A stretch of 64,000 nucleotides of DNA, from contig NZ_JXYA01000016.1 in the NCBI RefSeq assembly GCF_000967655.1, positions 62,001 to 126,000 of the forward strand, read 5' to 3'. Origin of the DNA: Pseudoalteromonas rubra. Its GTDB lineage: Bacteria > Pseudomonadota > Gammaproteobacteria > Enterobacterales > Alteromonadaceae. The position numbers were made by a program, and so were the translations under genes. Shown one piece after another: positions 28,242 through 37,429 of this stretch; position 1 is the first letter of the stretch; each line of letters begins with the position of its first letter. Below the pieces are notes generated by a model. The model ran no database searches, was not told the origin of the DNA, and was given only the letters and a program-made list of their open reading frames with translations.

Positions 28242-28272
28242 GCAAAATTGGCAAAAAAAGTGCCAATTTTGC
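28242..28272 (-). terminator. Perfect 12-base hairpin after bioA
   Basis: GCAAAATTGGCA and TGCCAATTTTGC pair perfectly around a seven-base loop. It lies about 40 bases past the bioA stop on the minus strand and is followed there by ATTATTTAAG, a weak U-rich tail. It probably separates bioA from the aminomutase gene. Confidence 0.6.
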
Positions 28273-28308
28273 TTTTATTATCGCACTTTTTAGCTGTGCT
28301 GAGGAAAG

Positions 28309-29598
28309 CTAGTACGCGTTCTGTGCGATGGCGTCATAAATTCCATCAGCCAGCTGCGCGATATCGTCATCCGGTGTGATATACGGAGGCATCAGATAAA
28401 TCAGCCTGCCAAACGGGCGGATCCACAAGCCTTTTTCAATAAAAAAGCGCTGTATCTTTGCCACGTCTATGGTGCGGTTTACTTCAACCACCCCGATTGC
28501 ACCCAGCACTCTGACATCCTGCACTGCGTCCAGTGATCTACAGCGCTCGAGCAACGTTAAACTGTTTGCCAGGCGTTGGACTTGTTGTTGCCAGGCATTA
28601 GTTTGCAACAGGGTCAGGCTTGCATTTGCAGCAGCGCAGGCCAGCGGATTACCCATAAAAGTAGGGCCGTGCATCAGTACTTTGGCTTCGCCCTGACTGA
28701 TCCCAATGGCTATCTCATCTGTGGTGAGCGTTGCCGACAGTGTCATGGTGCCGCCGGTCAGGGCTTTACCCAGACATAGGATATCCGGGCTAATGTCGGC
28801 GTGCTCGCAGGCAAATAATTTTCCGGTACGGCCAAAGCCGGTCGCTATCTCATCGAGGATCAGCAAAACATCATATTGGTCGCACAGTGCGCGGAGCTTT
28901 TTCAGGTAATCCGGGTGATAGAAGTTCATCCCGCCGGCGTTTTGCACTATGGGCTCAATGATGAACGCGGCAACTTCCTGATGATGGGCTGCAAATGACG
29001 CTTCAAGTTGCGCAAGCTCTTCTTCACATGCCTGTTCATGAAAACGCCCGGAGGGTGCTGGCACAAAAATATGCTCCGGCAGAAAGCCCTGATACATGCT
29101 GTGCATAGAATTCACCGGATCGCACACGCTCATGGCGGCAAAGGTGTCGCCATGATAGCCTTTTTGCGCTGTCATCAGTTTAGTTTTGCGTGTATGGCCC
29201 TGGCTCAGCCAGTACTGCAGCGCCATTTTAATCGCCACTTCAACGCTAACCGAACCGCTGTCTGCCAAAAACACTTTATTGAGGGGAGCCGGGGTCATGG
29301 CAACCAGCTTTTTACACAACTCAACCGCCGGGGCATGGGTCAGTCCGCCAAACATCACATGGCTCATCTTGCCTGCTTGCTCAGTAATTGCAGTGACAAT
29401 GTCGGGGTGGTTATAGCCATGAATGGCGCTCCACCAGGATGCCATACCATCAATTAATTCTTCGCCTGTTTCCAGGTGGATACGGTTGCCCTGGGTATGG
29501 CTGGCCGGGTAAACGGGCAGGGGATCCAGCATGGAGGTATAGGGGTGCCAGATATGCGCTTTATCAAAGGCTAAATCAACTGTGTTATTATTACTCAC
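28309..29598 (-). CDS. bioA: Adenosylmethionine-8-amino-7-oxononanoate aminotransferase
   Basis: BioA transaminates KAPA to DAPA with SAM as amino donor in biotin synthesis. A GTG start at 29598 is chosen: it has AAGG seven bases upstream and yields VSNNNTVDLAFDKAHIWHPY with 429 residues, the length of the E. coli enzyme. An ATG 24 codons further upstream would lie within the predicted operator and add a hydrophobic segment with no counterpart. PLP site: DEIATGFGRTGK and the lysine in LCLGKALTGGTM. SAM-binding aromatic residues are in ASWWSAIHGYNHPD. It is divergent from bioBFCD. Confidence 0.95.
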   Translation of the reverse strand: MSNNNTVDLAFDKAHIWHPYTSMLDPLPVYPASHTQGNRIHLETGEELIDGMASWWSAIHGYNHPDIVTAITEQAGKMSHVMFGGLTHAPAVELCKKLVAMTPAPLNKVFLADSGSVSVEVAIKMALQYWLSQGHTRKTKLMTAQKGYHGDTFAAMSVCDPVNSMHSMYQGFLPEHIFVPAPSGRFHEQACEEELAQLEASFAAHHQEVAAFIIEPIVQNAGGMNFYHPDYLKKLRALCDQYDVLLILDEIATGFGRTGKLFACEHADISPDILCLGKALTGGTMTLSATLTTDEIAIGISQGEAKVLMHGPTFMGNPLACAAANASLTLLQTNAWQQQVQRLANSLTLLERCRSLDAVQDVRVLGAIGVVEVNRTIDVAKIQRFFIEKGLWIRPFGRLIYLMPPYITPDDDIAQLADGIYDAIAQNAY

Positions 29599-29632
29599 TT
29601 GTAAACCTTGCTTAAGTGGTCCGTGTTGACAA
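29599..29632. promoter_or_regulatory. BirA operator between bioA and bioB
   Basis: TTGTAAACC (29599-29607, nine of nine to the known half-site) and TGTTGACAA (29624-29632, seven of nine to GGTTTACAA) are separated by 16 bases, the E. coli spacing. The left half lies immediately before the GTG of bioA; the right half overlaps a TTGACA -35 element reading towards bioB. Biotinyl-AMP-bound BirA should repress both directions. Confidence 0.88.
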
Positions 29633-29653
29633 TGGTAAAGCAAGAAGTAGACT
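29626..29653 (+). promoter_or_regulatory. Promoter of bioBFCD
   Basis: TTGACA (29626-29631) is a perfect -35 hexamer; TAGACT (29648-29653) is the best -10 candidate at 16 bases, four of six matches. The -35 lies within the right half of the BirA operator. Confidence 0.6.
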
Positions 29654-29712
29654 AAGCCAATCACCGTCATAACAACTGACTAAAAAATGTCAGTCAAAAG
29701 AAGAGAATAATT

Positions 29713-30756
29713 ATGGAATTGGGCACAGTACGTCACGATTGGACGCATAAAGAAGTTAAAGCACTATTTGAAATGCCATTCAATGATCTGTTGTTTCATG
29801 CTGCGAGCATTCACAGAAAAAACTTTAATCCCAATGAAGTACAGATCTCTACACTCTTATCTATAAAAACTGGTGCGTGCCCGGAAGACTGTAAATACTG
29901 CCCTCAGTCGGGTCATTATAAAACCGACCTGGAGCGTGAACGTCTGATGGAAGTAGAAAAAGTGGTAGCTCAGGCCAAAGTGGCCAAAGAAAAGGGCGCA
30001 ACGCGTTTTTGTATGGGGGCTGCCTGGTCTGATCCGAAAGATCGTGACATGCCTTATATCGAGAAAATGGTGCGCGAAGTCAGAGAGCTGGGCCTGGAGA
30101 CCTGTATGACGCTGGGCAAGCTCGATAATGACAAAGCCCATGCACTCAGAGAAGCGGGCTTAGATTATTACAACCACAACCTGGATACATCGCCTGAGTA
30201 CTATGAGCAGATCATCACCACGCGGACTTATCAGGATCGTCTGGATACACTTGATCATGTGCGTGATGCGGGTATGAAAGTCTGTTCCGGTGGTATTGTT
30301 GGTATGGGTGAGCAAGCTTCTGACCGTTATGGTCTGCTGATGCAGCTGGCTAACTTGCCAAAACAACCTGAGAGTGTGCCAATTAACATGCTGGTTAAAG
30401 TAGCGGGCACACCACTTGAAGACGTAGAAGATCTGGACCATTTTGAGTTTATTCGCACCATTGCCGTTGCACGTATTATGATGCCGTATAGCTATGTACG
30501 TTTATCAGCGGGCCGTACTGCCATGAACGAGCAAATGCAGTCGATGTGTTTCTTTGCTGGCGCAAACTCGATTTTCTACGGTGACAAGCTGTTAACCACA
30601 GAAAACCCGGAAGCCGATGCAGACATGAATTTGCTAAGAAAACTCGGTATGCAACCGGAGAAGCGTCAGGATTACTCAGACGAAGCCTATGAAGCGTCTC
30701 TGAATTCTGCCATTGCAGACAAAGCCACTTCTGAACTGTTTTACGAAGCCAACTAA
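29713..30756 (+). CDS. bioB: Biotin synthase
   Basis: BioB is a radical SAM enzyme inserting sulfur into dethiobiotin. The 347-residue product has the cluster motif [11 protein letters not shown] (C-x3-C-x2-C), the auxiliary-cluster residues in [31 protein letters not shown], and [10 protein letters not shown]; the conserved arginine in [25 protein letters not shown] is present. AGAAGAG precedes the ATG. It starts the operon bioB-bioF-bioC-bioD and is divergent from bioA. No unusual feature. Confidence 0.97.
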   Translation: MELGTVRHDWTHKEVKALFEMPFNDLLFHAASIHRKNFNPNEVQISTLLSIKTGACPEDCKYCPQSGHYKTDLERERLMEVEKVVAQAKVAKEKGATRFCMGAAWSDPKDRDMPYIEKMVREVRELGLETCMTLGKLDNDKAHALREAGLDYYNHNLDTSPEYYEQIITTRTYQDRLDTLDHVRDAGMKVCSGGIVGMGEQASDRYGLLMQLANLPKQPESVPINMLVKVAGTPLEDVEDLDHFEFIRTIAVARIMMPYSYVRLSAGRTAMNEQMQSMCFFAGANSIFYGDKLLTTENPEADADMNLLRKLGMQPEKRQDYSDEAYEASLNSAIADKATSELFYEAN

Positions 30757-31890
30757 ATGGCCTTTGAGTTCATCGATGCGGCTTTGAATAGCAGAGCCGC
30801 TGCCTCTTTGCTGCGCCATCGTCAGTGCATTGATAAGGTCTCTGCCCGTGAAATTGAAGTGGATGGTAAACGTTACCTCAACTTTGCCAGTAACGATTAT
30901 CTGGCCCTGGCGGACCAGCCACTGAACCTGACAGGCCAACCCGGTAGTCGCAGTTCGGCACTGGTGACCGGGTTTCAGTCTGTGCATGCGGCGTTTGAAT
31001 CGCAGCTGTGTGAAGCCTTTGGTTATGACAAAGCATTGCTATTTGCTAGTGGTTTTGCTGCCAATACCAGTGTGCTTCAGGCGCTATTTAACGACCCGGC
31101 GGTTGGGCGCGAGTCAGAGCTATTTCAGGATAAACTCAACCACGCCAGCTTGCTCGATGGTGCGCTGCATAGTCAGGCCAAGCTGACCCGATTCAACCAC
31201 AACGATGTGGGCCATTTGCGTGCCCGGCTAGAAAAATCTAAAGCAAAACATAAACTGATTGTGACGGAAGGCGTGTTCTCTATGGACGGCGACTGTGCGC
31301 CTTTAGCTGATATTGCTCAGCTTGCAAAAACCCATAACGCCTGGCTGATGGTCGATGACGCTCACGCACTGGGCGTGGTAGGCGACAACGGGCTGGGCAG
31401 TATTGAACGTGGCGTAAAACCAGAACTTTTGGTGATCACCTTTGGCAAAGCCATGGCCTGTCAGGGGGCTGCAGTGTTATGCAGTGAACGGGTTCAGCAG
31501 TATCTGCTCCAGTTTAGCCGCGAATACATTTACTCCACCGCCATGTCGCCCATGCTGACCGACATTGCCGTCAGCCAGTTTGCTCAGTTACGTGGTGCAG
31601 TGTCACAAAGAGCGGCATTAAAAGATAACATTGCCTATTTTACGCAATCCGCTGCGCAATTAGGCATTGCAGTGATGCCTTCAGACACAGCCATTCAGCC
31701 TATTGTGCTGGGCTCAGCAGACAATGCACTGGCGGCGCAACAGCAGCTTAAAGAGCGTGGCATTTGGCTCACTGCCATTCGCCCACCCACCGTGCCACAA
31801 AACGCAGCCCGGCTGCGTGTGACACTGACTGCGGCGCATACAACACAAGATATAGATGCGTTACTTAATGCACTTAAGGAGGCGATATGA
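30757..31890 (+). CDS. bioF: 8-amino-7-oxononanoate synthase
   Basis: BioF condenses pimeloyl thioester with alanine, releasing CO2. The 377-residue protein is of the alpha-oxoamine synthase family: YLNFASNDYLALAD near residue 30, FASGFAANTSVLQALF, the EGVFSMDGDCAPL segment, VDDAHALGVVGDNGLGS and the PLP-lysine region TFGKAMACQGAAVLCS. The ATG follows the bioB stop with no gap (TAAATG), so the two are coupled; there is no independent ribosome binding site apart from sequence in the end of bioB. Confidence 0.96.
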   Translation: MAFEFIDAALNSRAAASLLRHRQCIDKVSAREIEVDGKRYLNFASNDYLALADQPLNLTGQPGSRSSALVTGFQSVHAAFESQLCEAFGYDKALLFASGFAANTSVLQALFNDPAVGRESELFQDKLNHASLLDGALHSQAKLTRFNHNDVGHLRARLEKSKAKHKLIVTEGVFSMDGDCAPLADIAQLAKTHNAWLMVDDAHALGVVGDNGLGSIERGVKPELLVITFGKAMACQGAAVLCSERVQQYLLQFSREYIYSTAMSPMLTDIAVSQFAQLRGAVSQRAALKDNIAYFTQSAAQLGIAVMPSDTAIQPIVLGSADNALAAQQQLKERGIWLTAIRPPTVPQNAARLRVTLTAAHTTQDIDALLNALKEAI

Positions 31891-32642
31891 GTGCGTCTGT
31901 TAAAGCGCAGGTTGCTTCACGTTTTTCTCGCGCGTCTCAGGTTTATGTACAGCATGCCAATGTCCAGCAACAAGCGGCGGAGATCCTGCTCAGGAAAATC
32001 ACTCAACCCAGTACAACCTTGTTAGATCTGGGCGCCGGCCCGATGCAGCACTATGACGCGCTAAGTGCACGCTGCGCTCAGCTGGTGGCATTGGACCTCA
32101 GTGCTGGCATGTTAGAGCAGGGGCCTCAGGATGCTTTTAAAGTCTGCGCGGATATGGACAATTTACCGCTGGCAGATAACTGTGTAGATGCCATTTTTAG
32201 CAACTTTGCTATGCAATGGAGTCAGGATCATCCGGCTTTGTTTAAAGCGCTTAATCGAATATTAAAACCCGGCGGTAAAGCCTATCTGAGTGTTGTTGCC
32301 GACGGCTCGCTGTGCGAAATACAGCAGGCCTGGCAGAATGTTGATGCGCACTGTCATGTTAACCGGTTTACACCCTTCGACAGTTTGCTTGCCTATGGCG
32401 AAGAAGCTGGGTTTGCGCTCGATGATGCCCAACTGATGTGTCTTAAAGAAACCTTTGCAACTGCGCAGGCTGCTTTTAAATCTGTGAAAGCCATTGGTGC
32501 TAACCAGTTGCAACATGAAGGTCAGCGCCGTGGCTTGCTGGGCAAGACACAATATCGTAAATTACTGGCAGGATACCCACTTATCAATGGCCGTGCCCAG
32601 TTAAGTTATCAGGTTGCTTTTATGGAGCTAACTAAATTATGA
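31887..32642 (+). CDS. bioC: Malonyl-[acyl-carrier protein] O-methyltransferase
   Basis: BioC methylates malonyl-ACP so that fatty acid synthesis can build the pimeloyl chain. The 251-residue protein shows the SAM motif LLDLGAGPMQHYDAL (about residues 46-60), ALDLSAGMLEQ, DMDNLPLADNCVDAIFSN and FAMQWSQDHPALFKALNRIL, a BioC pattern. AAGGAGG precedes the ATG, which overlaps the bioF stop by four bases. The usual partner esterase gene bioH is not in the window. Confidence 0.93.
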   Translation: MSASVKAQVASRFSRASQVYVQHANVQQQAAEILLRKITQPSTTLLDLGAGPMQHYDALSARCAQLVALDLSAGMLEQGPQDAFKVCADMDNLPLADNCVDAIFSNFAMQWSQDHPALFKALNRILKPGGKAYLSVVADGSLCEIQQAWQNVDAHCHVNRFTPFDSLLAYGEEAGFALDDAQLMCLKETFATAQAAFKSVKAIGANQLQHEGQRRGLLGKTQYRKLLAGYPLINGRAQLSYQVAFMELTKL

Positions 32643-33334
32643 GTGCATTTTTTATCACCGGCACAGACACCGAAGTTGGCAAAACCCATGTGTCTTCTTT
32701 GCTGCTAAAACTATTGGCCCAGCGGGGAAAAAAAGCAGTGGGCTTTAAGCCTCTGGCGGCAGGTGCCGAAGAAGCCTTTGGTCAGCTGGTTAATGAAGAT
32801 GCACTAAGCCTGATGGAAGCGGCCTCTGTGCATGGTAAATACGAGCAGATCAATCCGTTTTGCTTTGAACCGCCCATTGCACCGCATATTGCTGCCCAGC
32901 GCGCTGGTGTGACTATTAGCTGTGAAGCCTTAAGTGAAAAGTATCGGGAACTGAGCACGTTAGGCGCAGAGTACACACTGGTGGAAGGCGCCGGTGGCTG
33001 GGCATTGCCGATCAACGATACTCAGTTTTTGTATGACTGGATAAAACAAGAGGAATTACCCGTGATCCTGGTGGTGGGCATGAAACTGGGCTGTCTGAAT
33101 CATGCATTTTTGACCGAGCAGGCAATAGCCGCCGCCGGACTAAACTGTGTTGGTTGGGTGGCCAATCAGGTAGACCCCGAGATGCAGGAATACGACGCTA
33201 ATCTGGAGACCTTAAAACAGCGGTTAAAAGCACCATTGCTTGCTGTCGCACCATACAGCGAAGGCACACCCAAACTACAGATCCACAGTGCATTGCTTGA
33301 TTTACTGGGTCTTCAGCACAGTGCCAAAGCTTAA
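32639..33334 (+). CDS. bioD: Dethiobiotin synthetase
   Basis: BioD closes the ureido ring of dethiobiotin using CO2 and ATP. The 231-residue protein has the P-loop FITGTDTEVGKTHVS (residues 5-19), KPLAAGAEE, PHIAAQRAGV and VEGAGGWALPIND, which bind ATP, Mg and substrate. It overlaps bioC by four bases and is the last gene of the biotin operon. The length fits the family (225 in E. coli). There is no clear terminator in the 99 bases before rof. Confidence 0.95.
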   Translation: MSAFFITGTDTEVGKTHVSSLLLKLLAQRGKKAVGFKPLAAGAEEAFGQLVNEDALSLMEAASVHGKYEQINPFCFEPPIAPHIAAQRAGVTISCEALSEKYRELSTLGAEYTLVEGAGGWALPINDTQFLYDWIKQEELPVILVVGMKLGCLNHAFLTEQAIAAAGLNCVGWVANQVDPEMQEYDANLETLKQRLKAPLLAVAPYSEGTPKLQIHSALLDLLGLQHSAKA

Positions 33335-33433
33335 TTGGTTTACGCAGACTGCACTCAATTTGGCCCGGGTTAGGTGTTGTTTGCGGGCTTAACACGAGCC
33401 ACACTTCCTATCATAACTTTGGAAACCAGCACT

Positions 33434-33679
33434 ATGATTAGTTGCAGTGATTACGATTACTTTGAAATTGTCTGCATGTTTCACTACCCGATTACATTGA
33501 GCCTGCGAAATGGCGAGGAGCTCACGGGCGTTGCCGTGGACTTATGTCGCGATGAGCAAAAGAATGAATGTATTCAATTAAATGTTGATGGTACAACCAA
33601 ACAAATACTGCTTACCCAAATTACTAAGCTGACAGTGACCGTCGCCAACCCTCATTTTTATGAAAAACAATTTAATTAG
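33434..33679 (+). CDS. rof: Rho-binding antiterminator
   Basis: Rof binds the Rho factor and blocks its RNA-binding site, reducing Rho-dependent termination. The 81-residue product starts MISCSDYDYFEIVCMFHYPI, close to the E. coli Rof opening (CDDYDNLELACQHHLML), followed by LSLRNGEELTGVAVDL and a Sm-like beta core ending in LLTQITKLTVTV. The ATG at 33434 is favoured over an upstream in-frame start 60 bases earlier because it gives the family length. It is monocistronic after the biotin operon. Confidence 0.85.
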   Translation: MISCSDYDYFEIVCMFHYPITLSLRNGEELTGVAVDLCRDEQKNECIQLNVDGTTKQILLTQITKLTVTVANPHFYEKQFN

Positions 33680-33750
33680 CTCATCGACTTTCTCCTTAAA
33701 CTAATGAAAAATGTGTCTGAGCGTACCTATTATTGTTTTAAGGAGCAGGC

Positions 33751-33969
33751 ATGACACTCAGGTTTAACGTATTTGGCAAGCGCATGTCCGTGAGCCGTAT
33801 TGGAGCACAATGGCAGTTGTTTATTGACTCAGATACAGGGATCCGAGCACGCGTGTACGATGTGGTGATCCCGCCTGAGCTTGATGACGGGGAGCTGGCG
33901 AAGTATCTGGATGATATTTATCATGAACTGTCTTGTGAACGTTACCCCAGAGTGACACAGGTTGATTAG
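33751..33969 (+). CDS. Small conserved hypothetical protein
   Basis: This 72-residue acidic protein has the pattern FNVFGKRMSVSR, W-x-LFIDSDTG, DVVIPPELDDGELAKYLDDIYHE and a proline near the end. I recall similar small gammaproteobacterial proteins grouped as DUF7661, but this is from memory and unchecked. No function is known. AAGGAGC precedes the ATG by six bases, which makes it a real gene. It has no signal peptide or membrane segment and stands alone between rof and the chemoreceptor gene. Confidence 0.72.
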   Translation: MTLRFNVFGKRMSVSRIGAQWQLFIDSDTGIRARVYDVVIPPELDDGELAKYLDDIYHELSCERYPRVTQVD

Positions 33970-34143
33970 GAGATCGCTCAGGCAAAAGCCTGCCACTCCT
34001 AGCCCGCCATGCTGAGACCACCCAACTAAGGTCGCAGTGCGGTTATTGTTGATTTTGCAGATTTTTGACTATCTTTAGTATCAATAAGGATAGCCAGTCA
34101 TGGTATATCAGATTGGCGTCATTAAGTGATCACCGGAGAAATC

Positions 34144-36132
34144 ATGAATCTGCTAAAGCGCTTTTCTATCATACAACTATCCATTATCAGCTCTACCGCT
34201 TTACTTATTTTCATTCTTATTCTGCTTAGCAAAGTGGTTTTTCAGTACTGGCAGGATATCGAGGCCACCAAAAAGGATATTGCCTATATTGGTTTGCTGG
34301 ATGCGATGGAAAAAGTAGCGCACCATCATGCCGTTGAGCGCGGGTTAACGGCGGGCTTTTTGGGTAACCCGAATGGACAAACCCGCCAGGCCGTTGCCGC
34401 GCAGCGGATAAAAGCTGATGCCTCGGTTGCTGCACTGGAAGATTTATATCGCGGTGAATTTAAAGAAGATAAAAAGGTGCAAAAGTGGCTACCAAACTTG
34501 TTCACCTTACTGCGAGAAAAAGGTGCACTGCGCCGTGAGGTGGATCAGCAACAGGGCAAGAATGCCTTCAATTATTACAGCCATGTCAATCAGCTCACAC
34601 TGAGTACGGCAATGCGGATGCAGGCCTATGTGACTAACCGGGAGTTGGCATCTAATTTGTCTATCGCTTTTCTCATGGCGCAGAGCAAAGAGCGCAAAGG
34701 GCAGTTGCGGGGTAAAGTCAATGGCGTACTGGCCAGGCAATCTGTCGATGAAGCCACTAAGCGCGACCTTGCCTATTATCAGCTGCAACTGACATTACTC
34801 AAAGAGCAGCTAGAAACCGCCCTTAGTGATGACACACTGAACACCTATAAGCAGATCATGTCAGACAGTCGCGCACAAACTTTGGACAGGGTTATAACGA
34901 CGGTCTCTACTGCCGATAGTATTGATTTTTCGCAACTGCCAGACAGCGGCCAGTGGTTTGCACAGGCAACCGGGCAAATTCAGGATGTAAAAGCTTTGCT
35001 CGATAAGCAATGGGAGCACACGCGTATTATCAGTGAAGCCTATCAGGCCAACCTTATCGAGCAAATGATCTGGCTGTTCGTATTGTTTTTGATCTTTATG
35101 CTATTTATCACTGTCATTAATACCCATTTGTTTACGTCATTGCGGGACGAGCTGAACGAGCTGACCGGCATTTTGACCAAAGTGGCCAATAATGGCGACC
35201 TGACTCTGGATGTGAGATTAAAAACCAGTGACGAGCTGGGTAAGATCTCTGAGTCTATCCATAACACAGTGTATGCTTTTAAGGACCTGCTGGTGGGGTT
35301 ATCTAAGTCTATTAATGTGGGTACTAAGCTGGGTAATCAGATGGAAAAAGCAGCCAGTCATGTTACCGAAGATGCGCAGCGCACTCAGAGCCTGGCAACC
35401 AATATTGCGGCGGCAATAGAGCAAATGGCCGCAACCAGTGAAGATATCGCCAAAGCTGCCTCAGATACGCTAACGGCCAGCGATCAGCTTAATGACGAAT
35501 CGAAAAAGTTGCTGGAGGACAATCAACGTAACCTGGATGCCATGAATGTGCTGTCGCAAAACATGGAGCAGGTAAATGAAATGGCGTTGAATATGGAGAA
35601 GCAGGTGGAAGAAATTAACACCATACTGGACTCCATCCGCAGTGTGGCCGATCAGACCAACTTACTGGCGCTGAATGCCGCTATTGAAGCGGCCAGGGCC
35701 GGTGAGCATGGCCGGGGGTTTGCGGTAGTCGCCGACGAAGTGAGAGGGCTTGCCAATAACAGCAAAGGCTCGTCGGAGCAGATCTCCACCTTACTGCTCA
35801 GTCTCAATGACATCAGCCGTAACGTTGTCAGTGCCATCAAGGAAAACACCGGCCTGGCCAGCAGCATTATGAGTGAGGTTGAACAAACCCGTCAGGTCTC
35901 AATGCAGGTGAGCGATCACAGTAATCATGTAGAGCAGTTAACTACCTCGGTGGCCACCGCGGCACAGGAGCAATCTGTGGTTGCACAGGATATTTCCAGT
36001 AATACCACCGCGGTATTAGATGCGGCGAACGAAGAGCTTAAAACCTCTCAGGCGCTGCAAAAACTCTTTGATGACATGAAATTAAACAGTGATACACTGC
36101 AACGCACTATGGACAATTTTAAAATCGACTAA
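34144..36132 (+). CDS. Methyl-accepting chemotaxis protein with NIT sensor domain
   Basis: A 662-residue chemoreceptor. The first membrane helix is about residues 10-32; the periplasmic domain (about 45-290) resembles the NIT nitrate/nitrite-sensing domain: [22 protein letters not shown] and REVDQQQ. The second helix is near 300-325, then HAMP, then the signalling domain with [20 protein letters not shown] and [15 protein letters not shown]. The ATG at 34144 has GGAGAA six bases upstream, preferred over an upstream GTG. Ligand identity (nitrate, nitrite or other) is inferred from the domain only. No che genes are nearby. Confidence 0.88.
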   Translation: MNLLKRFSIIQLSIISSTALLIFILILLSKVVFQYWQDIEATKKDIAYIGLLDAMEKVAHHHAVERGLTAGFLGNPNGQTRQAVAAQRIKADASVAALEDLYRGEFKEDKKVQKWLPNLFTLLREKGALRREVDQQQGKNAFNYYSHVNQLTLSTAMRMQAYVTNRELASNLSIAFLMAQSKERKGQLRGKVNGVLARQSVDEATKRDLAYYQLQLTLLKEQLETALSDDTLNTYKQIMSDSRAQTLDRVITTVSTADSIDFSQLPDSGQWFAQATGQIQDVKALLDKQWEHTRIISEAYQANLIEQMIWLFVLFLIFMLFITVINTHLFTSLRDELNELTGILTKVANNGDLTLDVRLKTSDELGKISESIHNTVYAFKDLLVGLSKSINVGTKLGNQMEKAASHVTEDAQRTQSLATNIAAAIEQMAATSEDIAKAASDTLTASDQLNDESKKLLEDNQRNLDAMNVLSQNMEQVNEMALNMEKQVEEINTILDSIRSVADQTNLLALNAAIEAARAGEHGRGFAVVADEVRGLANNSKGSSEQISTLLLSLNDISRNVVSAIKENTGLASSIMSEVEQTRQVSMQVSDHSNHVEQLTTSVATAAQEQSVVAQDISSNTTAVLDAANEELKTSQALQKLFDDMKLNSDTLQRTMDNFKID

Positions 36133-36181
36133 CGCGCAGTATCAACACTCAAACTGCGCAGGACGTAGAGTGAGTGCAGGT

Positions 36182-36526
36182 ATGTTAAACAAACTATGGC
36201 GCTGGGAAGCGGGAAGACAGGACTCGGGCTACGATAAAATGCTGTTATGCGGCGCAATCTGGCCCATTAAATTCGACTGCTATCTGATCCACTTCCCGGT
36301 TGGCAGTGAAATTAAACAGCATGTGGATCAGGTCAACGCTGGCAAACATTACCGGCTCAATATTATCCTCAAACACGCCAAACAAGGTGGAGAGTTTATC
36401 TGCCAAAATACCATTGTTAACTGGTCGAGGGTTAAACTGTTCAGACCCGACATAGAAGCCCATGCAGTGAGCAAAATCACACAGGGGAGCCGCTATGTGC
36501 TGAGTGTCGGTTGGGTGAGAGAATAA
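36182..36526 (+). CDS. Putative small 2-oxoglutarate/Fe(II)-type oxygenase fold protein
   Basis: The 114-residue protein has HVD (H47, D49), a second histidine H94 in DIEAHAVSKI, and R104 in QGSRYVLSVGW. This H-x-D ... H ... R order and the GGEF strand turn match the metal and 2-oxoglutarate binding core of the Fe(II) dioxygenases (prolyl-hydroxylase or AlkB type), but it is shorter than most. No substrate can be proposed. The start is uncertain: ATG at 36182 or a GTG at 36170 preceded by AGGACG. It follows the chemoreceptor gene by 49 bases and could be co-transcribed. Confidence 0.65.
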   Translation: MLNKLWRWEAGRQDSGYDKMLLCGAIWPIKFDCYLIHFPVGSEIKQHVDQVNAGKHYRLNIILKHAKQGGEFICQNTIVNWSRVKLFRPDIEAHAVSKITQGSRYVLSVGWVRE

Positions 36527-36666
36527 ATAGTCATCGTACTTGTAGGTCAGCTTGCCGCCTGGTACTCACATAGATCTAAATCGCTTTAAGCAAAGAGCAA
36601 TAATTAACTTGCTCAGATGCGTGCCGGTCATAAATATAAACTTCGCGCTCTCAATAAGGAGAATAC

Positions 36667-37068
36667 ATGAAAGCAAAACTGATAAGTCGTTTTGTGTTAC
36701 TCACTTTGTTGCTCAGTACTTCATCCTCCTATGCAGATGAAGTCTATCGGCTCAGACTTTTCTTTGGCCTGTCATTGCCAGGTGGCGGTGGGGTGTCGCT
36801 AGAGCAATGGCAAGCGTTTCAAAATGATGAAATCGTGATGACGTTTGATGGTTTCAATGTTGTCGATTCGGTTGGTTACTACAAAGGCAAACCAGAGCGC
36901 TCTAAAGTGGTGACTGTGATTGTAGACGATCAGGGCGTTGAAAAGGCCAAGGTGCTGGCGTCTTTATATGCCCGTCGTTTTGGCCAGGACTCGGTAATGC
37001 TGGTAAAAGTACCGGTTGCTGAGTGGGATTTTATCGGGCCAGATTACAAGAGTACAACTAAAGAGTAG
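36667..37068 (+). CDS. Exported DUF3574 family protein
   Basis: The 133-residue protein has a signal peptide (about 1-23, ending SSSYA-DE) and then a compact domain with LFFGLSLPGGGGVSLEQW and FDGFNVVDSVGYY, as found in the DUF3574 family of unknown role. The predicted fold is ferredoxin-like (alternating strands and helices). AAGGAG lies seven bases before the ATG. The protein is probably periplasmic. A hairpin follows at 37071. Confidence 0.8.
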   Translation: MKAKLISRFVLLTLLLSTSSSYADEVYRLRLFFGLSLPGGGGVSLEQWQAFQNDEIVMTFDGFNVVDSVGYYKGKPERSKVVTVIVDDQGVEKAKVLASLYARRFGQDSVMLVKVPVAEWDFIGPDYKSTTKE

Positions 37069-37070
37069 GG

Positions 37071-37105
37071 AATGAGCCCGGTATTAGTAGTTACTTGGGC
37101 TCATT
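37071..37105. terminator. Hairpin between convergent genes
   Basis: AATGAGCCC pairs with GGGCTCATT around a 17-base loop, directly after the DUF3574 gene and before the end of the minus-strand gene at 37126. No T tract follows on either strand, so its terminator role is uncertain. Confidence 0.45.
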
Positions 37106-37125
37106 ACCTTGGAGAAGTGCAGGGA

Positions 37126-37329
37126 TCAGGCTTGCTCTTTTTCACGCGCCTGATAATTGGGCAGCAGTTCTTCGACAATAGTCTTTGCCGGGATAGTGTA
37201 GCGAACGCCACTGAACATCACCGAGGTGTTTTCTTCAATACCGGTGATCCCGGTCAGTGTCCAGCCTTCGCCTTTTTCCGGGCACCATACTTTGGTGGTG
37301 GGTGGAATGACAATATACTCTTCGCTCAT
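37126..37329 (-). CDS. Small conserved hypothetical protein
   Basis: This 67-residue protein (MSEEYIVIPPTTKVWCP start) has a beta-rich middle with GWTLTGITGIEENTSVMF and a charged tail. On the minus strand CAGGAGTCG stands before the ATG, a strong ribosome binding site, which favours it over an overlapping 90-codon plus-strand frame. The function is unknown; no catalytic motif or signal peptide. It is convergent with the DUF3574 gene and divergent from the acetyltransferase gene. Confidence 0.65.
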   Translation of the reverse strand: MSEEYIVIPPTTKVWCPEKGEGWTLTGITGIEENTSVMFSGVRYTIPAKTIVEELLPNYQAREKEQA

Positions 37330-37429
37330 CTTAACGACTCCTGACGGCTGTTACTTAAGGCCCGATAGTTTATACTAATTTCGTGTAAAAGAGAGGGCTT
37401 TATTGAAAGCTTTTGGATGACGGAACCCG

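Noticed and set aside
37072..37344. 90-codon plus-strand frame
   Set aside because: The overlapping minus-strand 67-codon frame has a strong ribosome binding site and better composition.
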